From the NCBI GenBank assembly GCA_040954595.2, contig CM082584.2, positions 7,812,001 through 7,876,000 of the forward strand: a stretch of DNA of 64,000 bases, given 5' to 3'. The notes under the pieces are model-generated. The model was not told the DNA's origin, made no database searches, and saw nothing but the letters and a program-made list of their open reading frames with translations. Source of the DNA: Balanoglossus misakiensis. Lineage: Eukaryota; Hemichordata. This document shows positions 22,601 through 37,600 of this stretch, in pieces. Within the stretch, counting starts at the first letter, position 1, and every line of letters begins with the position of its first letter. Made by a program: the position numbers and the translations under genes.

Positions 22601-25600
22601 TTACAGTGAAAATCAGACATAAAATTTAGAAAGTAGAAAATGAGAAAACGGCAATGCCATGACCCCCTAGTTGGGTTAAAACACAGAGCCTGATGCAATC
22701 TTCAAAAATCACAATGCACTGCCATGGCAACAAATACACCAAAACACAGGTGGCATTCTTTGCTTTGACAGTGACACTGCATCAAAAAGATGATTTTCTG
22801 AGCGTGGTTGTCTTGGTAATTACAAAAGTGCCAGGATGTGCGACCTTCGTAAGGGGGTCAATCGAGGATGATTGTTAGTGTGTCAAGAAAACATTAGTGA
22901 GAAAAAGATGTGATGGTGTTCTTACCGCGTGGTGACCCTTAGAGAGAGATGTAAAAAAATGATAGGTAGCACCAAAACAGATTGAATGAGTTATGAATGA
23001 GAGAAAGAAATAAAACACCAACGAACAAAATTTCTCACAAAGAAAAAATTATTTACAAAATTTGAAAAAATACATGATTTTTATCATACAACTTAGAACT
23101 AGATTTGTTCAACATGTGCGTTTTATTCTTTAAGAGAAAGGAAAAAAATAGTGAGTGCTGAGAAAAATGATGACAGCTCTAAGTGAAATTCAGGATTTTT
23201 TTTCAGTAGTTTATACGTGGAAAAATTCGTGACAGGAAAAGAAATCTGAAAACGGGCATCAAGAGAAGTGTGGAGAATATAACAGCGCCCTCTGGGGTCT
23301 GGCGTGAGCAGATTCAGGGCCAGTGTACTCACCAAAATCACTGCAATAAATATTAAAATGATCAGTATACACGCTGCAGCGATGCCTCCGATTTCTGCGG
23401 GTTCCAACGGACAAACGCCGCAGTCTTTTGGACAAATTTCACAGTCTTCGCCTCGGTCTTTCTCACAGTCGCCATTGCCACATACTATAAATAAGAAAAT
23501 AATAATTGAATAATTAGAACTTTCATCCCACTTCAAGATAGTTGACATTTATTTTTTCAAAAACCTCAGCTCGTCAAGTTGACATTTAACGATTCCCATA
23601 TTAGCGTTACAACCTTGTCCGTGCCAAAGGGCATGATTAACACAATTAAGATGTCTATCCTGAAAAAGGGGTCACACACTGCTTCATCAAAACCTAAAAT
23701 CTCTGAGGAATAATAATAAAACTTCTCTGGTCTGGTTTTTTTCAAGATGTGGGGCATCAAAGTCATAATTTTGCAATCAAAAATAAGTTTGGTTAATGAT
23801 GGTTGAAATACAAGTTGACTGGAAGGCAGTTTTGCGTATGCACAAATTGCATTGATATCTCGGGATTTTGAATCACTGATTACCGCGGAAACAGAGCCAA
23901 ACTTGGCTCCGCAAGGACATCATAATTGAATATCTGGACGGAAGACCGTCAATTAGTTTCAGCCTTCAGGGCGAAACGAATCAAACTTTGCGATTATATC
24001 CTGTGGAAATAGTTAAAACTGTGCGGTCTATCTCTATGGGTCAACACTGTCCCCCAGATGGGAGTTCTTTACTGCTCTGATGCCCTGGTGAGTTATCACT
24101 GTTATATGTACCATGGTTGTAGACTTTGGCTTAATTTGAATCAATTGGTTTGGTTCAGGACTAACAACGGATGTATGTACAAACAGCCAATATGGCAATA
24201 AAATGTAACCTTGGTGTACATAATGCTTTTAAAGTAGCTTTATAGATGTGAAATTAAATTCAATGCATTATGAATTCACAGTGCTGTATATTTACTTCAG
24301 TTTACTCTCACGACTTGTACACAGTAATGTATATTTAAGCAATAAAACACCCCCAGCCATGGTATATCACGAGATTTTGACCAGTTCACGACATATACGC
24401 ACGAGCGATAGCGAGTGCGTATATGGAGTTGAACTGGTCAAAATCGAGTGGTATACCATGGCTGGGGGTGTTTTATTGCTATTATATTATGCCAGTATAT
24501 TGAAACTTTGCATAAAACATTTTAAAAAGGCATTTTCTTTAACTATGATATATGACTGTGGTATATGGCTAATATATCACGGTCACGTGTCGTGTCTCGA
24601 CCAATCAAATAGCGTGATTTACACCATCAATATACTGGTATAATATAATATCAAATTTGCTGTCTCAGTAAGTGCGTTATTGCAGTCTTCTACATTATTT
24701 TTTATAAAAAGTGCTCTTCAGTGGTGACACAAGATGATTTACTGTGCGTCTATTTATTGCAACTTCAACCAGACTTCGCCATTTAATAAACAATTTTTAA
24801 AAATTAATTTTCAGTTTATGTGACATGCATTCATATGCCACAGTGGCACCACTGGCCAAATCTGATCTGTAAAAATAACATAGTGGTGGTCTGATATTGC
24901 TAATCTGATAACAGTTTGTTGACATGCGTTTCATCACCAGTTTCCATGGTAACAAGGCATTGATACCACATTCCCATGGCAACTGATAGTATCAGTGCCC
25001 TACATATCCCCCTTCTGAGGCACAATTTGGATTTCGCATGAAGAGAATTATGCTGTCCAAATTTTTTTTGGGGGGTGGGGGTGGGGGGGGGGAGAGTTAT
25101 ATCACAATACCCATTTAGTGCTACTGCCTACAAATTAAACAAATCCCAGCATTCAACATTTTATTTCTAGAAGTTTCAAGCCATTTGAATCCTGAACATA
25201 CCGAATATAGACACAATGTCAAAGATAAAAAATCGATGGAATTGATAAAACATCATTTACTGAGCCTGTAGCTGATCACACAGCCTTTGTTGACTTGTCA
25301 TTGAAATAACTTATCACGTACTGTGAGATTGGAGGGGGGGGGGGAATCGAGTCAGAAATAAACTAGCAAAGCAGATCTAACATATGTGATTAAACATTAA
25401 AGTCCAAAATCAAAGCTATTCTCTTTAACTTGATGGACCGACCAAATGATGCTGCTCATAAAATAAAGTTCATGTATAATTAAACATTTGTTGGTTTTCT
25501 TTGAATGGTGAGTTCATGTTTGATGGCGTTGATGAAATGAACAACTAGGCACTTCCAAATTATAAAACAATTCACAATAATGCTATTCTTTAGTAGTCAA

Positions 25601-28600
25601 TTTACTCATTAGATTGTTTACTCCTTCACAGGGCTTGTTGCATTTTTTGTTGAAATTATCGCATTTCAATTCAATTCAACAGGCAATGCATACGAAAAAA
25701 GAGGATTACCCATTTTAGATTTAAAGTCAACATCCTGTATTCATTAACACAGGAGATGGGCACTTTCCAATCAGTGCAGAATCCCTGCATCCAAAACACT
25801 CATTATTGAGAATCCATCGCTTTGTGCGAACGACAAGACGTGTGTTTTTGTATCGCCGAACAGTACAGCTATTCTACAAAACGAAATGAAAGATGCTCCG
25901 ATAACCCAATAAAAAAAGTGTGCGCATTTGGCAATGGAACGTCGCCTTATCAATGACCATCCGCATTCAATGCTTCGACAAAGCCGAAGTACAGTCCATT
26001 GGTTGCGGTAATCCACTGCTATATTGAGAGGAGAATATTTTTTAAGGTTGTGCTTTGTTGGGTTTTCAGAAGGGACCGTACGTCTCTCCAATTAATGGCT
26101 CGGCCTCTGTGATTTTTTATTACTTCTCTCCAGGCTTGTTATCTTGTCTGTAGTTAGATGTTGCAGTACTGAGTTTATGGATATACATACCGGTACATGT
26201 ACTGTTTATGTACTGTTTTAAAATCTACTGTCAGTTTAGTACTCGCTATTAATCAACCTCTTATAAAACAGAAAATGGAACAACCAGCCCCTGCCCCTGG
26301 ACATACAAATACCTAGAGTATGTTAACCCTATTAGAAATTGATTTGTGGGAAATGCTCGGATAGCAATTGCCCATCAGTGGTGGGGTAGGGGTAATTCTC
26401 CTCAAATACCCTTCAACTTATCGTCTTATGTGCATGTGCCAATTAACGCACATGCACATAAGATGATCGTTGGCCTTTAAATTTGACACATTTTTTTCAG
26501 CTCACAATTATTATCTGCAGTACACAAGACCTATCATGTTAGCTCCAGGATACAGCATTATAACTGGAGCAGATCCAATTGGATTTTGCCGTCGCACAAA
26601 GACTGATTCAGAATTCCCTCCGGGGAATAACCCTGCATTTATGAGCATTTTGCAAAACAAATTTCCTATTGTGGTCAGGGTGTCGAGGGTGAGCCAACCT
26701 CGGAAAAGGACTTTTTTTCAGCAACCGAACAAACAAAAAGGTGTTTTACCCAGAGTTTAACGAACGAAACGTTTCGCACGTAACTCACCCGACCGAAGGT
26801 GAACGACCACCTCACCGGGCCAGGAAGTCCCATTGTCGCAGAGCACCAAAATCAAAACAACAAAAGTCAAAATCCGTCCCACCCCACCCCCAACCAAAAT
26901 CCACCTGTTGCGACAAGTTACGATGACGGCAGCACGTCGGCCATCAGCACTCCATCAAAGAAAACCTAGCCCCAGGATAAATTCACCGACACGTAATGTT
27001 AGCAATTACGATGACTATTATGCTTTGATCATCTTTAAAGATTCCTCCAAGCATGAGATGTTGTTCACCTGTATTGTTGACACACTCTCATTGGCCGACA
27101 AACTATTTTGACGTTTATGGAGAGAAAGAGACACAAAATTTAAGGACTTATCAATACAATCAGTGAATCAGAGACAAGGTTGCCTGCCGTCTGTTGGCAA
27201 CACATCAAATAATTACTTTCATGACAGAAAATGTTGGTTGATACGAAAAGGTTTATCATGGTAGTATTATTTTTTTCCATAGTAACATATGCGAGTTGAG
27301 TTGTAACAACTGATGACTAAGTGTAGTGTACTAAACAAAACACAAAATTAATGATACAAGTGAAAAAGTTTTCAACTTTTGTACTTTTCATGGTGTATGA
27401 GTCAACTGACTGATTTTATTGCTCCTACCTGTGGAACGGAGTTCGCGAAGTACACTTTGACAAGGCCTGATTAGAACAGACATGCACTTTAATAAGCACT
27501 GGCTTTCGCTTCCAGATGTCACTTTAACAATCTGTGCGGTTCAAGAGGTAAATACACATCAGGCTTTTACAATCCAATGCACTTTAATCCTTTGTGTAAT
27601 TGGCGATTTGCTCTTAATTTTCCAGCTTGTAGGTCACGGACAACTCAATAACTTGAATGCTATTGATTCGAGACAACACTCAATTTGCGAGTCAATCTTC
27701 TCTTTTTGATGACTTGAATTCGTTAGAAACGATAAGTACACCAATTAAGACTAGTGTGTCCCAATTTCAACTCTCGAAAGCTGGACTAAAAGTGAGGCGA
27801 ATGAAAACATACGAACGAACGAACGAACGACACCAATCTGGGACATTAAACCACCCGACTCAGACTCCGAAATCCTCCACAGCACAACTTAATATTTCCT
27901 GATTACAGATCATTATGGATGTTTGAAAGAAAATTCTAACCATCATAAAACTCAGTCGCACATTACGTGCAGGGGCACACTCCCCCCTGTGCCAATTTAC
28001 ACCTGGGAGGCCTGTTATCGCCAAATAGCACACCCTGGCATTTCGGCTCGTTACAGTAAAGATCTATTTCACTCACCGTTTCAAAGTAATTGGCGAGTAA
28101 ATTCTTTGACGCAGGATGTAATTTGATTTTTCTCCCTCTCGTCTAGAGGCAAGATGTATTTCTGCGATTGCTAAGTACAGCTCTTTATCAATTCCAAATT
28201 GACTTAAAAGGTTAGCGCGTCAAGCCTATTGTCAAAAGGGGGTTACTGTAAATTTAGGCCAATTTGGTTGAAGCAGGCTGCATTTTAGAGCAAAGTCGCC
28301 AAAGAAAAGACAGCATTAACCTCTATATGCTGGAATTCACTGCTTATTCACTGACTATTCTTGTTTCATTTTCTGTGTGATTGGAAAACAAAATATTTTC
28401 TTTTGCTAGGCAAGTTCGTGTGATTACCTTTCACTGCACTGTGTACTTTTCAGGAGACGAGACTTTTTTCATCAAAAATATATTACTGATGTGATTGTGT
28501 GATATACCATGTAGTGAGCAGCAGTTTTGATCTCCCTCTCGATCAATTTCTGAGCCAGTTCATGAAAATGAAAACCACTCTATTTCGCAGTGAAGATGAT

Positions 28601-31600
28601 ATGGTAAACAGAAACCAGTTAATATTTCAAAATTTGCAAGAAGCGAATGCTATGCGTGCTGGTAGTGGGAATATCCAGGCACTTTACTTAATTAGCTACA
28701 ATATCAATTAAAGAAACCACCAGGGTGTGAATATTACTCTGGCAAGCATGATCTTCAATCAAGACATTTGCCACAAACTTGTAGACCAAGTTTAATAAGA
28801 ACCACAGATTGCCTCCAAGCCCCATGGGCTACACTTCCATGCATTTTTCATTTCAGAGGATATCATTGACCCTTGCGGTAATAGCAGTTCTTGGAAAGAT
28901 TTCAAAGTGCACTGATTAACGACCAAACGATTACGGTTCAATTGTTAAAAACGTGCAGCCAGCAACCATGACATTGTGTAACAAAAAAAAACCTATTACT
29001 TTCTGAAATCAGTAGATATTTCCCTGTGGAATGAATACATTGATCGCTAAGGGCTATTATCTCACCATCTTACTAATGGCGCAGTTACAATTATTTCATT
29101 ATCATCTATAATTGATTGTAATTATCATTATCTGCTGATGCTTACACAACATCATGTAATTGTCATCAGCTGTGTACCTTCACAATTAAAAGCTACATAA
29201 CCCCGGTTAATTAAAGGGCCGCTCTCTATAACTTCTGGCTATTTTTCAGAATCTTTGCTTCGCGCATCAACTACCGCGACTTTCTTGTTCTCCTCCTCAT
29301 AGTATCCCAACATGCTCAGTTCTCTGCTTGTCAACAATGTGTATTTGTATCGAACATTGTTATTGTTGACAAACTGTAACACATTTCACATTGATTGTGC
29401 TACGTAGAGAAGATAAGCACTGCACATTTTAACCCTGCCTCAACTACTTTTATGCTTTTACAGCTATCCCTATGCATTAACATATTAAAAAAGGTCCATG
29501 ACATTACTATAATTATAAATTCTTGAGAGTCAATATTTTCCGGAATTTAACCTCAATCAACAAATTTATTACAATGTAAGCTTTCAAATTCCCTTTTCAA
29601 ATATGTACTCTTTTGTTTCAATGATACCGTTAAGTGCAATTAAACCAACAAGTAATTACTACTTTCAATGGTTCTCACCAAATTACCCATTCACTTCATT
29701 TCACGCTAGTGTACCCCCATCTGTGGTAATTGCATTAATATTAGCTTAGTTGCCACGGGTTTTTGGATGTCTCTTTCATCAAACAATGTGCAAACAGATC
29801 ACGGAGCATATGAATATTGGATGACTTTATAATTGTAAATGGATTCAGGTAATTAAGCCGTCGGTATTGATGGTGCCCGTTTTTTCTGTTTGCTGTTGAA
29901 GTGATACAGAATCCTGTACAGCACTCCTGCAATCTAACTTGTTGGCTATATACTGTTCTCATGTAGAGGCTCTTTTCCATATGGGGCACGCATTTTCCTA
30001 GCTCTCATAGAACTGTATATAAACAGTAGCACATCTGATTTGTATAAGTAAAATGTGGCTGACACACAGAGCGATGGTTCAAGTTTCAACATCTTTTGTT
30101 GTCCTGGCAACCAACTCAGCTGCATCTCTGAACATAATCCCCCCCCCCACCAAAAAAGAGATTCACTTGAAGCAAAATCTTACTAGTAGACAACCAGTTG
30201 TTGACGGCAGTGATAACAAGGGCAGAATTGTGTCATTGTCTTCTTTTGTTATAAAGAACCAACAATTGCAAGAAAGAGCAGATTAAAAAAAGTACAATCC
30301 TCGCGAACAGGGCAGTCATCACTGCAGACCCATCCAGTGAATTCCGCACCGACACACAAAGAACAACCGAAGCATAACCAGAGCGCTTCTAATTTAATCG
30401 CAACAAATTGCGGTCTTCAAATAATAAGAGCGTGTTCGACAATCAATAATTTTCCACCGAGCTGACACGGGAGTTTGGCGACACATAAAAGGAACATTTT
30501 ATTGTGCACCGCAGAAAGACAGGCAGGCACTGGAGGGTTTCTTGCTGGGTAGTTCAAAGAACCTTGGGGTGGATTTTTCTTTGCTTTTTCCCCTGGTAGT
30601 CCGTAGATGAGAAAAAGTTTTGGCCGGCACTCTTGTGAAATTACTCATGACAGACAGAAGTAATTCTGAACTCTCTTGTATTTTAGAGAATTTTTTTCAT
30701 CTAGTTTCAGCATTTCTATCCTGCTTTTTCAATATCTTCAAGTAGGCGTACCATCAGACGACAGAATCTTTTGGCCTTTGACCTTGATGAAAGGGTTTGA
30801 AAGGTTTAATCAGGTGGTTTGTCGTGGTTTGGCCATAATTTCTGTGATAACGTGAACTCCACCCTGTCCTGCAGCATGTTCTCAGCATTATATTTTTTAT
30901 AGTTCACAAACAACAAACTACCTGTAATCTTTAGTGTCGTTCACACTGGCAACTGAGTCTGGACTAGTTTTGGCCCGTGTCCATTCTTGATTGAATCCTG
31001 AATCTGGGACAAGAAACGAACAGTGACAAATGTGCCGTCTTGGCATTTCACTCCAGAAAGCTGTCAGACTCGTTTGATTCCCTTCACTCCTCCCCGAGTA
31101 ATTACAACCGCGGTGCTGGCTTAACTGCTGAGCCCAAGCTTTAGGTTTAAATTACGAGACAAAACTGGCAACACCTGGCTAATTATAGACTCTGAGGCAC
31201 TAGCATGTCCTCAGGTCACCCATAGCTCCTCTGTGCGACGAGTGTAACTTACGACCAGCGTGGTCTATAGCTTGAATTGACTGTCAGCAGCCGCGTGCAC
31301 TCATATTGACATATATGATCCCCCACCCCCCAAACAAAGAAATTTCAACAGTGGTGTGTACATTGGGGGATCAATGAAAGTGCCAAAGTGTGCAATTTGT
31401 TTCCATACATGGCAAAACAAACAATACACGTACATGCATGTCTACTGATGCGTGCCGGTATACACATACGTCCTAAGCAGTAACATGTCAAAATCACTAA
31501 ATAATCACCTCAAAATGCGTGTGAAATTGCTCAACTATGACCGAGGCATTTTTGATAAGCATTCATGAAGTCATTCAGAGTCAATTCAGTGCAGCTGTTA

Positions 31601-34600
31601 TAGCCAAGAAGTCTTTAAAGACCACTGTAGGAAGAAACAGTCTATGTAACCTATGTTTAATTGCTTTCTGTTACCATGGTGACACTCTAGTTCACTCTTC
31701 TCAGTATAACTAAATGACAATCCCGTCTATTTTTTTTCTGCAGACGATCACCTGATGATAATCACAGTTTTAAACTCAGCATCAACTTTTACACAGCCCT
31801 ATTTTTTTTTTCCTGTCAACGGTTGTCAGAAAAATAGGACACGTAGTCTTTGAAGAGTTCATTGGTATACATCTTCAAGACCGCAGCCATTCAAGCATCA
31901 GCTAATCCCCTCGAGATGCGATGACAATAATTCCTGAGGACTGACATCATCTGATGTGGCAGTCGTCGCATCACGAAAACACTCTATAAAAAGACTTGTT
32001 TTAAAGTGCAGTACTTTAACCAAGGATACATTACAAATCCTTGGAGAGTTCAATCGAGTGTTATCCCCATTTCGGCCAAGTCCCGAGCCTGTTGTGCCAA
32101 CAACTTGAAGTCTGCGGCACAAAGAACGTCACCCCCCTTGATGGGAGACAGCTTTCAAGTAAAGGAGAGTTCCTTTTTTCCTGAAAGTCCACACACAGGA
32201 CAGCGTACGTGTCGTTTTTGAGTATCAAATGTCCTGGAGGGTAAAGACCGCGATGTTCAGACGCAATCTGCTTCAAGGGGACAAAGCCTGCCAAATCATG
32301 CAGAAAGCCGTTAAAAAAGGGGACACACTCGTCCAGCTTTTGAAGGTCAATTACGGCATAAATTTTGGAATGACTTCTTTGCTACCTTTTGTGCGCTTGG
32401 GTTGTGTATAGTTTTGAATTGTGATCGCGGCGGCGTACGACAGGTGTGCTGGCCGAGTGTGTGTATTGTCGCCGTGGAAACAGGAAGCGTTGCAGCTGTG
32501 CATCACTGAATAGTCTCAGAAGTACAACATCATTACTGGTACGACTGGAGCTGTCATTTTTATTTCTCTATCACCTTTTCACATTCCATTATTCTTGTGG
32601 TGACTTAACTATACAAATATTGATCTTTTTCTTTCTAGTTTCGGTGGTCATCGTACAAATTCTAAAGAAACAGTCGACCATTCCAACCACACAAAGATGG
32701 TTTCTCTTTGGTCAAGGTCCTCTATGCTGTGTGTACATTGTGGGGTGCCAATTGACAAGTGCATCGTACACTGGCATAGCGCTCAAGGCCAAGAACGACA
32801 GCTGGGAGTTCGCACATCTCATGAATTATTCATAAAACGACATCAGAAATTTGAGTGTGTGATCATACATTAAAGGGGCAACGTCAAATGTAAACTCATC
32901 TGCAAAAATGTTTGGGTATCCACAGAAGTGTGTAAACATTTGACACACAAGTCCAACAAGACTTGAGTTGATTTGCTCTTTTCTATTGATTTTAGGACCA
33001 GATTTAAATAATGATTTTTCCAAAAAATACAATCAATAACTTAAATCAGATTTTTTTTCTGAAGAAAGAACTTGACAGACCTATATTTTTCATGGTAAAT
33101 ATGTCACACAACAAACAACGCATTTATCTCATACTGGCAGGCAAAGGGATAATACACAATAGTTCCTATCCATCAGACCGGGTATTGCCTGTATTGGAAT
33201 TTCATTTAATTTAAACCAGGCCCCTACCGACGCTTCAGCACCGGGGCTCGCTGCTAAAAGCACTGTGTAGAACACACAATGGCCATACATACAGGCACCA
33301 GATAGTTTGCTTTGGAACTGCTGTTGTTTTGACGACAGAATTTTCCAAACAAGAAACGGAAGGATCGGGGTCTGCCAGGGCATCTGAGAGAGCAGACGTC
33401 ACAGAATTAAATCTAGTTCAGGTTTTGAACTCATGCATGACGATCTAGTTTCCGTTGCACTGGGAGCTTCTTTAACCCCGTTCAGTTTTCACACGGCTTT
33501 TCAACCAGAAATTAATCTTAGTAGTTTGACACTGCGGTTTAACATCATCATGTTTATTATTTTTGCATACAGGTATTCACCATGTTTATGAGTATGAGGA
33601 TGTTAGTATAATTATTACATGAAAATTTCATTTTCATGACTTTAATCAAACCCATTAAGATATTAAATATTTTTTAAATAGACCATAAATCATGTTACAT
33701 AAAAACTGTCCACAAGGCAGGTCTCTACGGGCCAACAAGAGCCATCTCTCTGAAAGGGTATCATCTTTTCTGTGTTTTCCTCAAGGCCTCTAGGGTACAC
33801 GAACCATGACAAACACAAATACTAGTACATTAATTAAAGGGCTTGGCTCGCTCCCGCCATCTGCTGAGTCATGCTAATATCTATCATTTTGACGTATACA
33901 CACTTAACCCTTTCACCATTGTGGTTTGGTCCAAATCCACTGTTTTCTATCGTAAAATTGGACCTCTATAGAGGGAACTGGGAGTGACAGAGTTCAAGGG
34001 TGGGGCCATGGGTATGTAATGCTCCCTCTATAATCTGGAAACCTGTCTATACCAAACACCTTTTCACGTCCCTTTGACATAGAAGTATATGTTAAAAGAA
34101 CCTCTATAACCCGGACACCTCTGCAAACCGAACAGTTTCTTCAGTCCCTTTGGTGTTCGGTTTAGACAGGTTTTACATGTACCGGTACTGTTATGACAAG
34201 AACAAGACAGAGGCCTTCACCCTGTACCTGATTTGAATTGAGCGGACACAGGAACAGGTGTGCTGGCTGTCGTAAAAGCCACCCACGTCTAGTCTACCCT
34301 GCATTAACCTACAATTCAAATACAATTTTACTGACTTCAATACTGCCTTGATTACAGTTGAAGCCTTTGAAGCTCAGCTCTGTCGGTGAATGAAGTCAAA
34401 AGAGTTCCATCGAGTCACAGGTGCACGACTAATATCGAGATGTCATGACTCGCAATTCCACGGCTGTGCAAGCCAGCCGACTAATCAAATGCAACCTCAG
34501 AACTTGCATGTAAAAGGGAGTAGTGATCCCTGCCGCCAGTGTTATAGAGAAATTAACTATTTCAGCTTCATGTCACCAAAAGACAGACAAAATCTGTAGT

Positions 34601-37600
34601 TTGGGAAGACTGTCATCTCGAACGCTGATAAGAAGCTCCATACCTTATTTTGCTTTCTCTCTTTCCTGGCTACAGTCTCAATTACAAAGAAGCAACTGAT
34701 AATATTTTTAAAAAAATCAGTTTTACCTCTATATGCTGTAATTGTAACATTACTTATCAGGGACGTGATTTTCCTAAACACAAAAAAAAAACTAAATTTG
34801 ATAAATCAGTGTGAAAGGGGATGCTTAATGACCAGATGAATATTGCTGTGAATGGCAGTCATGAATTGTATAGTGCAATGTTTGAAAACTTATTGTAGGG
34901 ACACTTCAAAGGGCCTTTATACCACAGTATCGATCCCTGTTCAAAAGATAATACGTGAATAATAATTATCATGACTCAGGTTACTTTTAAGGCAAGTTTA
35001 GGCAAATTCTGTTCTATTCATCTGTCTTGTAATCGGATTCGGTGTCTACGTATTTGATTGTCCGATGTCCTCGGACAAGCAAGTCATTACTCCAGAAACA
35101 AGTCATTACATGAAGAAATCGATGATAGATCATTTGTCGGGCAAGGTCCAGGGCAATCGAATCCCTGCAGTGTTCTTTGGTCTTGTGGGATTTGATGTTA
35201 ACCTTGACAGTGGCATGACCATGTTTTTTTTTAAAGGGGCTTAACCCTGTGAATATAATGTCACACTTTTTGCTGTTACAATGTGGTGCAACATTTTTAT
35301 CATTTTCAGCATTTTTATATGCATGATGTGTATACAGAAAACAATACTTCAACACACAAACAAAGTAAGATCGAAAGAAAGCACATTGTCCCTTTAAAGA
35401 TGATGGCTTGACATCTAAAAACAGGTCACTGTTGAGAACATCCACACACACCTAGCTCATTTAATTATATAAAAAATAGAACACACACTGTGAACTTGCA
35501 CATTTTAATATGAAGGTCACCACTCACTCCCCAAATCATAGGACCAAACTTTCAATAAACGCTGACAGTAGGCTTTTGTATACACAACCCTTACATCTGA
35601 GATACTGTGCTCACACAATAAAAAACATTTCTATGGCCTTTGCTAGAGGAGAAGACAGACGCAACAATACCCCTTTTGGTGTTGTGTTTTGTTAGGGAAT
35701 ATCCAGCAATTTTGTTTGAAATTCTCCGCAATGAGAAGAGCAAATTGGTTCACCGAATAATAGCGGGAAACTGCGGCCATTGTTTGGAAACTGTGCTTGA
35801 AGAACGCAGTGGTCCGCTCCTGACTTGGTGGTGTGGGACTGGACTGCCTTTTCAGCCGAGACAGAGAAAAGGGGACAAAAATGAGAAGAGAGCTCAACGC
35901 TGAATTCAAAGAGTCGGCCTATACAGACGTGTATGCCCACCAATTTATGTCAAAACATATAGCTGTCGATAATTGCTCGGAGCATGATTTACACCAGTGC
36001 TTGTTTGACACCAGATTTTTCTTGTTGAGTTCAAGAAGGAGGTCGTCCCTTGTGCTACATCAGTACAAAAGCCCCTCCCTGGCCTGGATTTTGACGTAGG
36101 TTGGACGTTTGAAAGAATCTTTCTATACCCTTTCAACACCATAGTCAAGTCATCATTTTTCACAAAATGAACCTCAGAACTTTTACCATATTTATTTTTT
36201 CTAAAATTTTGATCAAGACCTGCAGATAGAGGAAAATGATGTCCAAATTTAAATATCCATATGTTTGAGGCATACATACACTATTACAAACTCGAACAGC
36301 AACAATTGTCATATACCGGTATATAGGGAATGAGGTTTTTTCCATTAAGTAATGATTTAAGTAAGTTTTGGCAACAGATGTCAACAGATTGTGTTGATAA
36401 ACGGATTTCATATGATAGGTATGGTTCTGTTAAACAGACCAGGGGGATATGAAAGCAACAGAGATTGATTGTCACATTAAATCGGGGAAATGTCATCCTC
36501 ATGAACATGCAAGACATATGGTGCGTGGACAGAGATAAAGAACTTGGGTGCACAGTCAGTATTGCTGTCACCAAACTGAGATTTGTCCATTACGTTGTCA
36601 AGTGATTGGATGGATGCACACTTGATGTCAAACTCAGAGTAGCAACACCGCAGCAAAGCTAGTACATGTACACTGTACCTGGATGACAATTGTACAAAGG
36701 AGGCGCACGCACTTGACCGGGTCGGAGGTCAGTCCCCCCCCCCCCCCCACCGTTGCCATGGTCACCGGAATTCACCGCCCCTAAACAGACCATGACTAAT
36801 GAGACCAGAATCCATGATCACCGAAACAGACCATGACTAATTGCGGTTTAATTGTCAAATGCCATCACTTCCACGGACCGAGAATGGGTGATGGACTGCG
36901 CAGCCTACTTTTATGAATTTCAAAGCGAGCACTAAAACCGCGGGTCATTCTCCGCACACAAGGCCTGCGTGCACATCTCATGTGCAAGTTTTCTGCATGA
37001 AATCACAGTATAGCCCAACTGTTCATTGTAAAAATTAGCAGCTCACTCTCTTTATGTGGAGAGGCTTTCACAACGATTTCAGCTAGCTATAGCATGTAGA
37101 AAGAAAATAACTTTGTCCATTGTGAACACAAGTGGCCATTGCGAAACTCCAAATACATTCGCTTGTCGTGCATGAAATGATGTCAAAACATGTTGTTGAC
37201 GTTACTTTTTATCCAATAAGCATACATTAGCACATATAATTTGACCGTGTTTTCTTCTGAAGCAGAAGACTGCCCAGCACCGTGAAGAACTGATCGTTTG
37301 TGAACTGCCATTACCGATGGAAACAAACATACTCAATTTCAGCCAACTTTCACCTACCATGGTGATATTGGTTTTTAGTGGAAAATATGCCCTTCAGTTC
37401 TTTCTTGGCAAGACTCAATAAAATGTCCATTTGTATATTCTGGGGTGAGATGTGTGAGGAGGATTAGAACTCATGGGGGGGGGGGGGGGGGGGGTCAGAT
37501 ATAATCCTGATCAACAAAAAATGAATGCATCATGGTGGTATAGTCAGACCTGGAATTTTGGCATGGTTATATTTGCGGAAAATAAAAAAGACGTAATGAA

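Noticed and set aside
24248-24643. 131-aa plus-strand frame
   Set aside because: It runs through the hairpin element and its neighbour; the repeated content accounts for it.
35014-35451. 145-aa minus-strand frame
   Set aside because: It is an isolated frame in the long intron without homology or fitting splice sites; including it as an exon is not required by phase.
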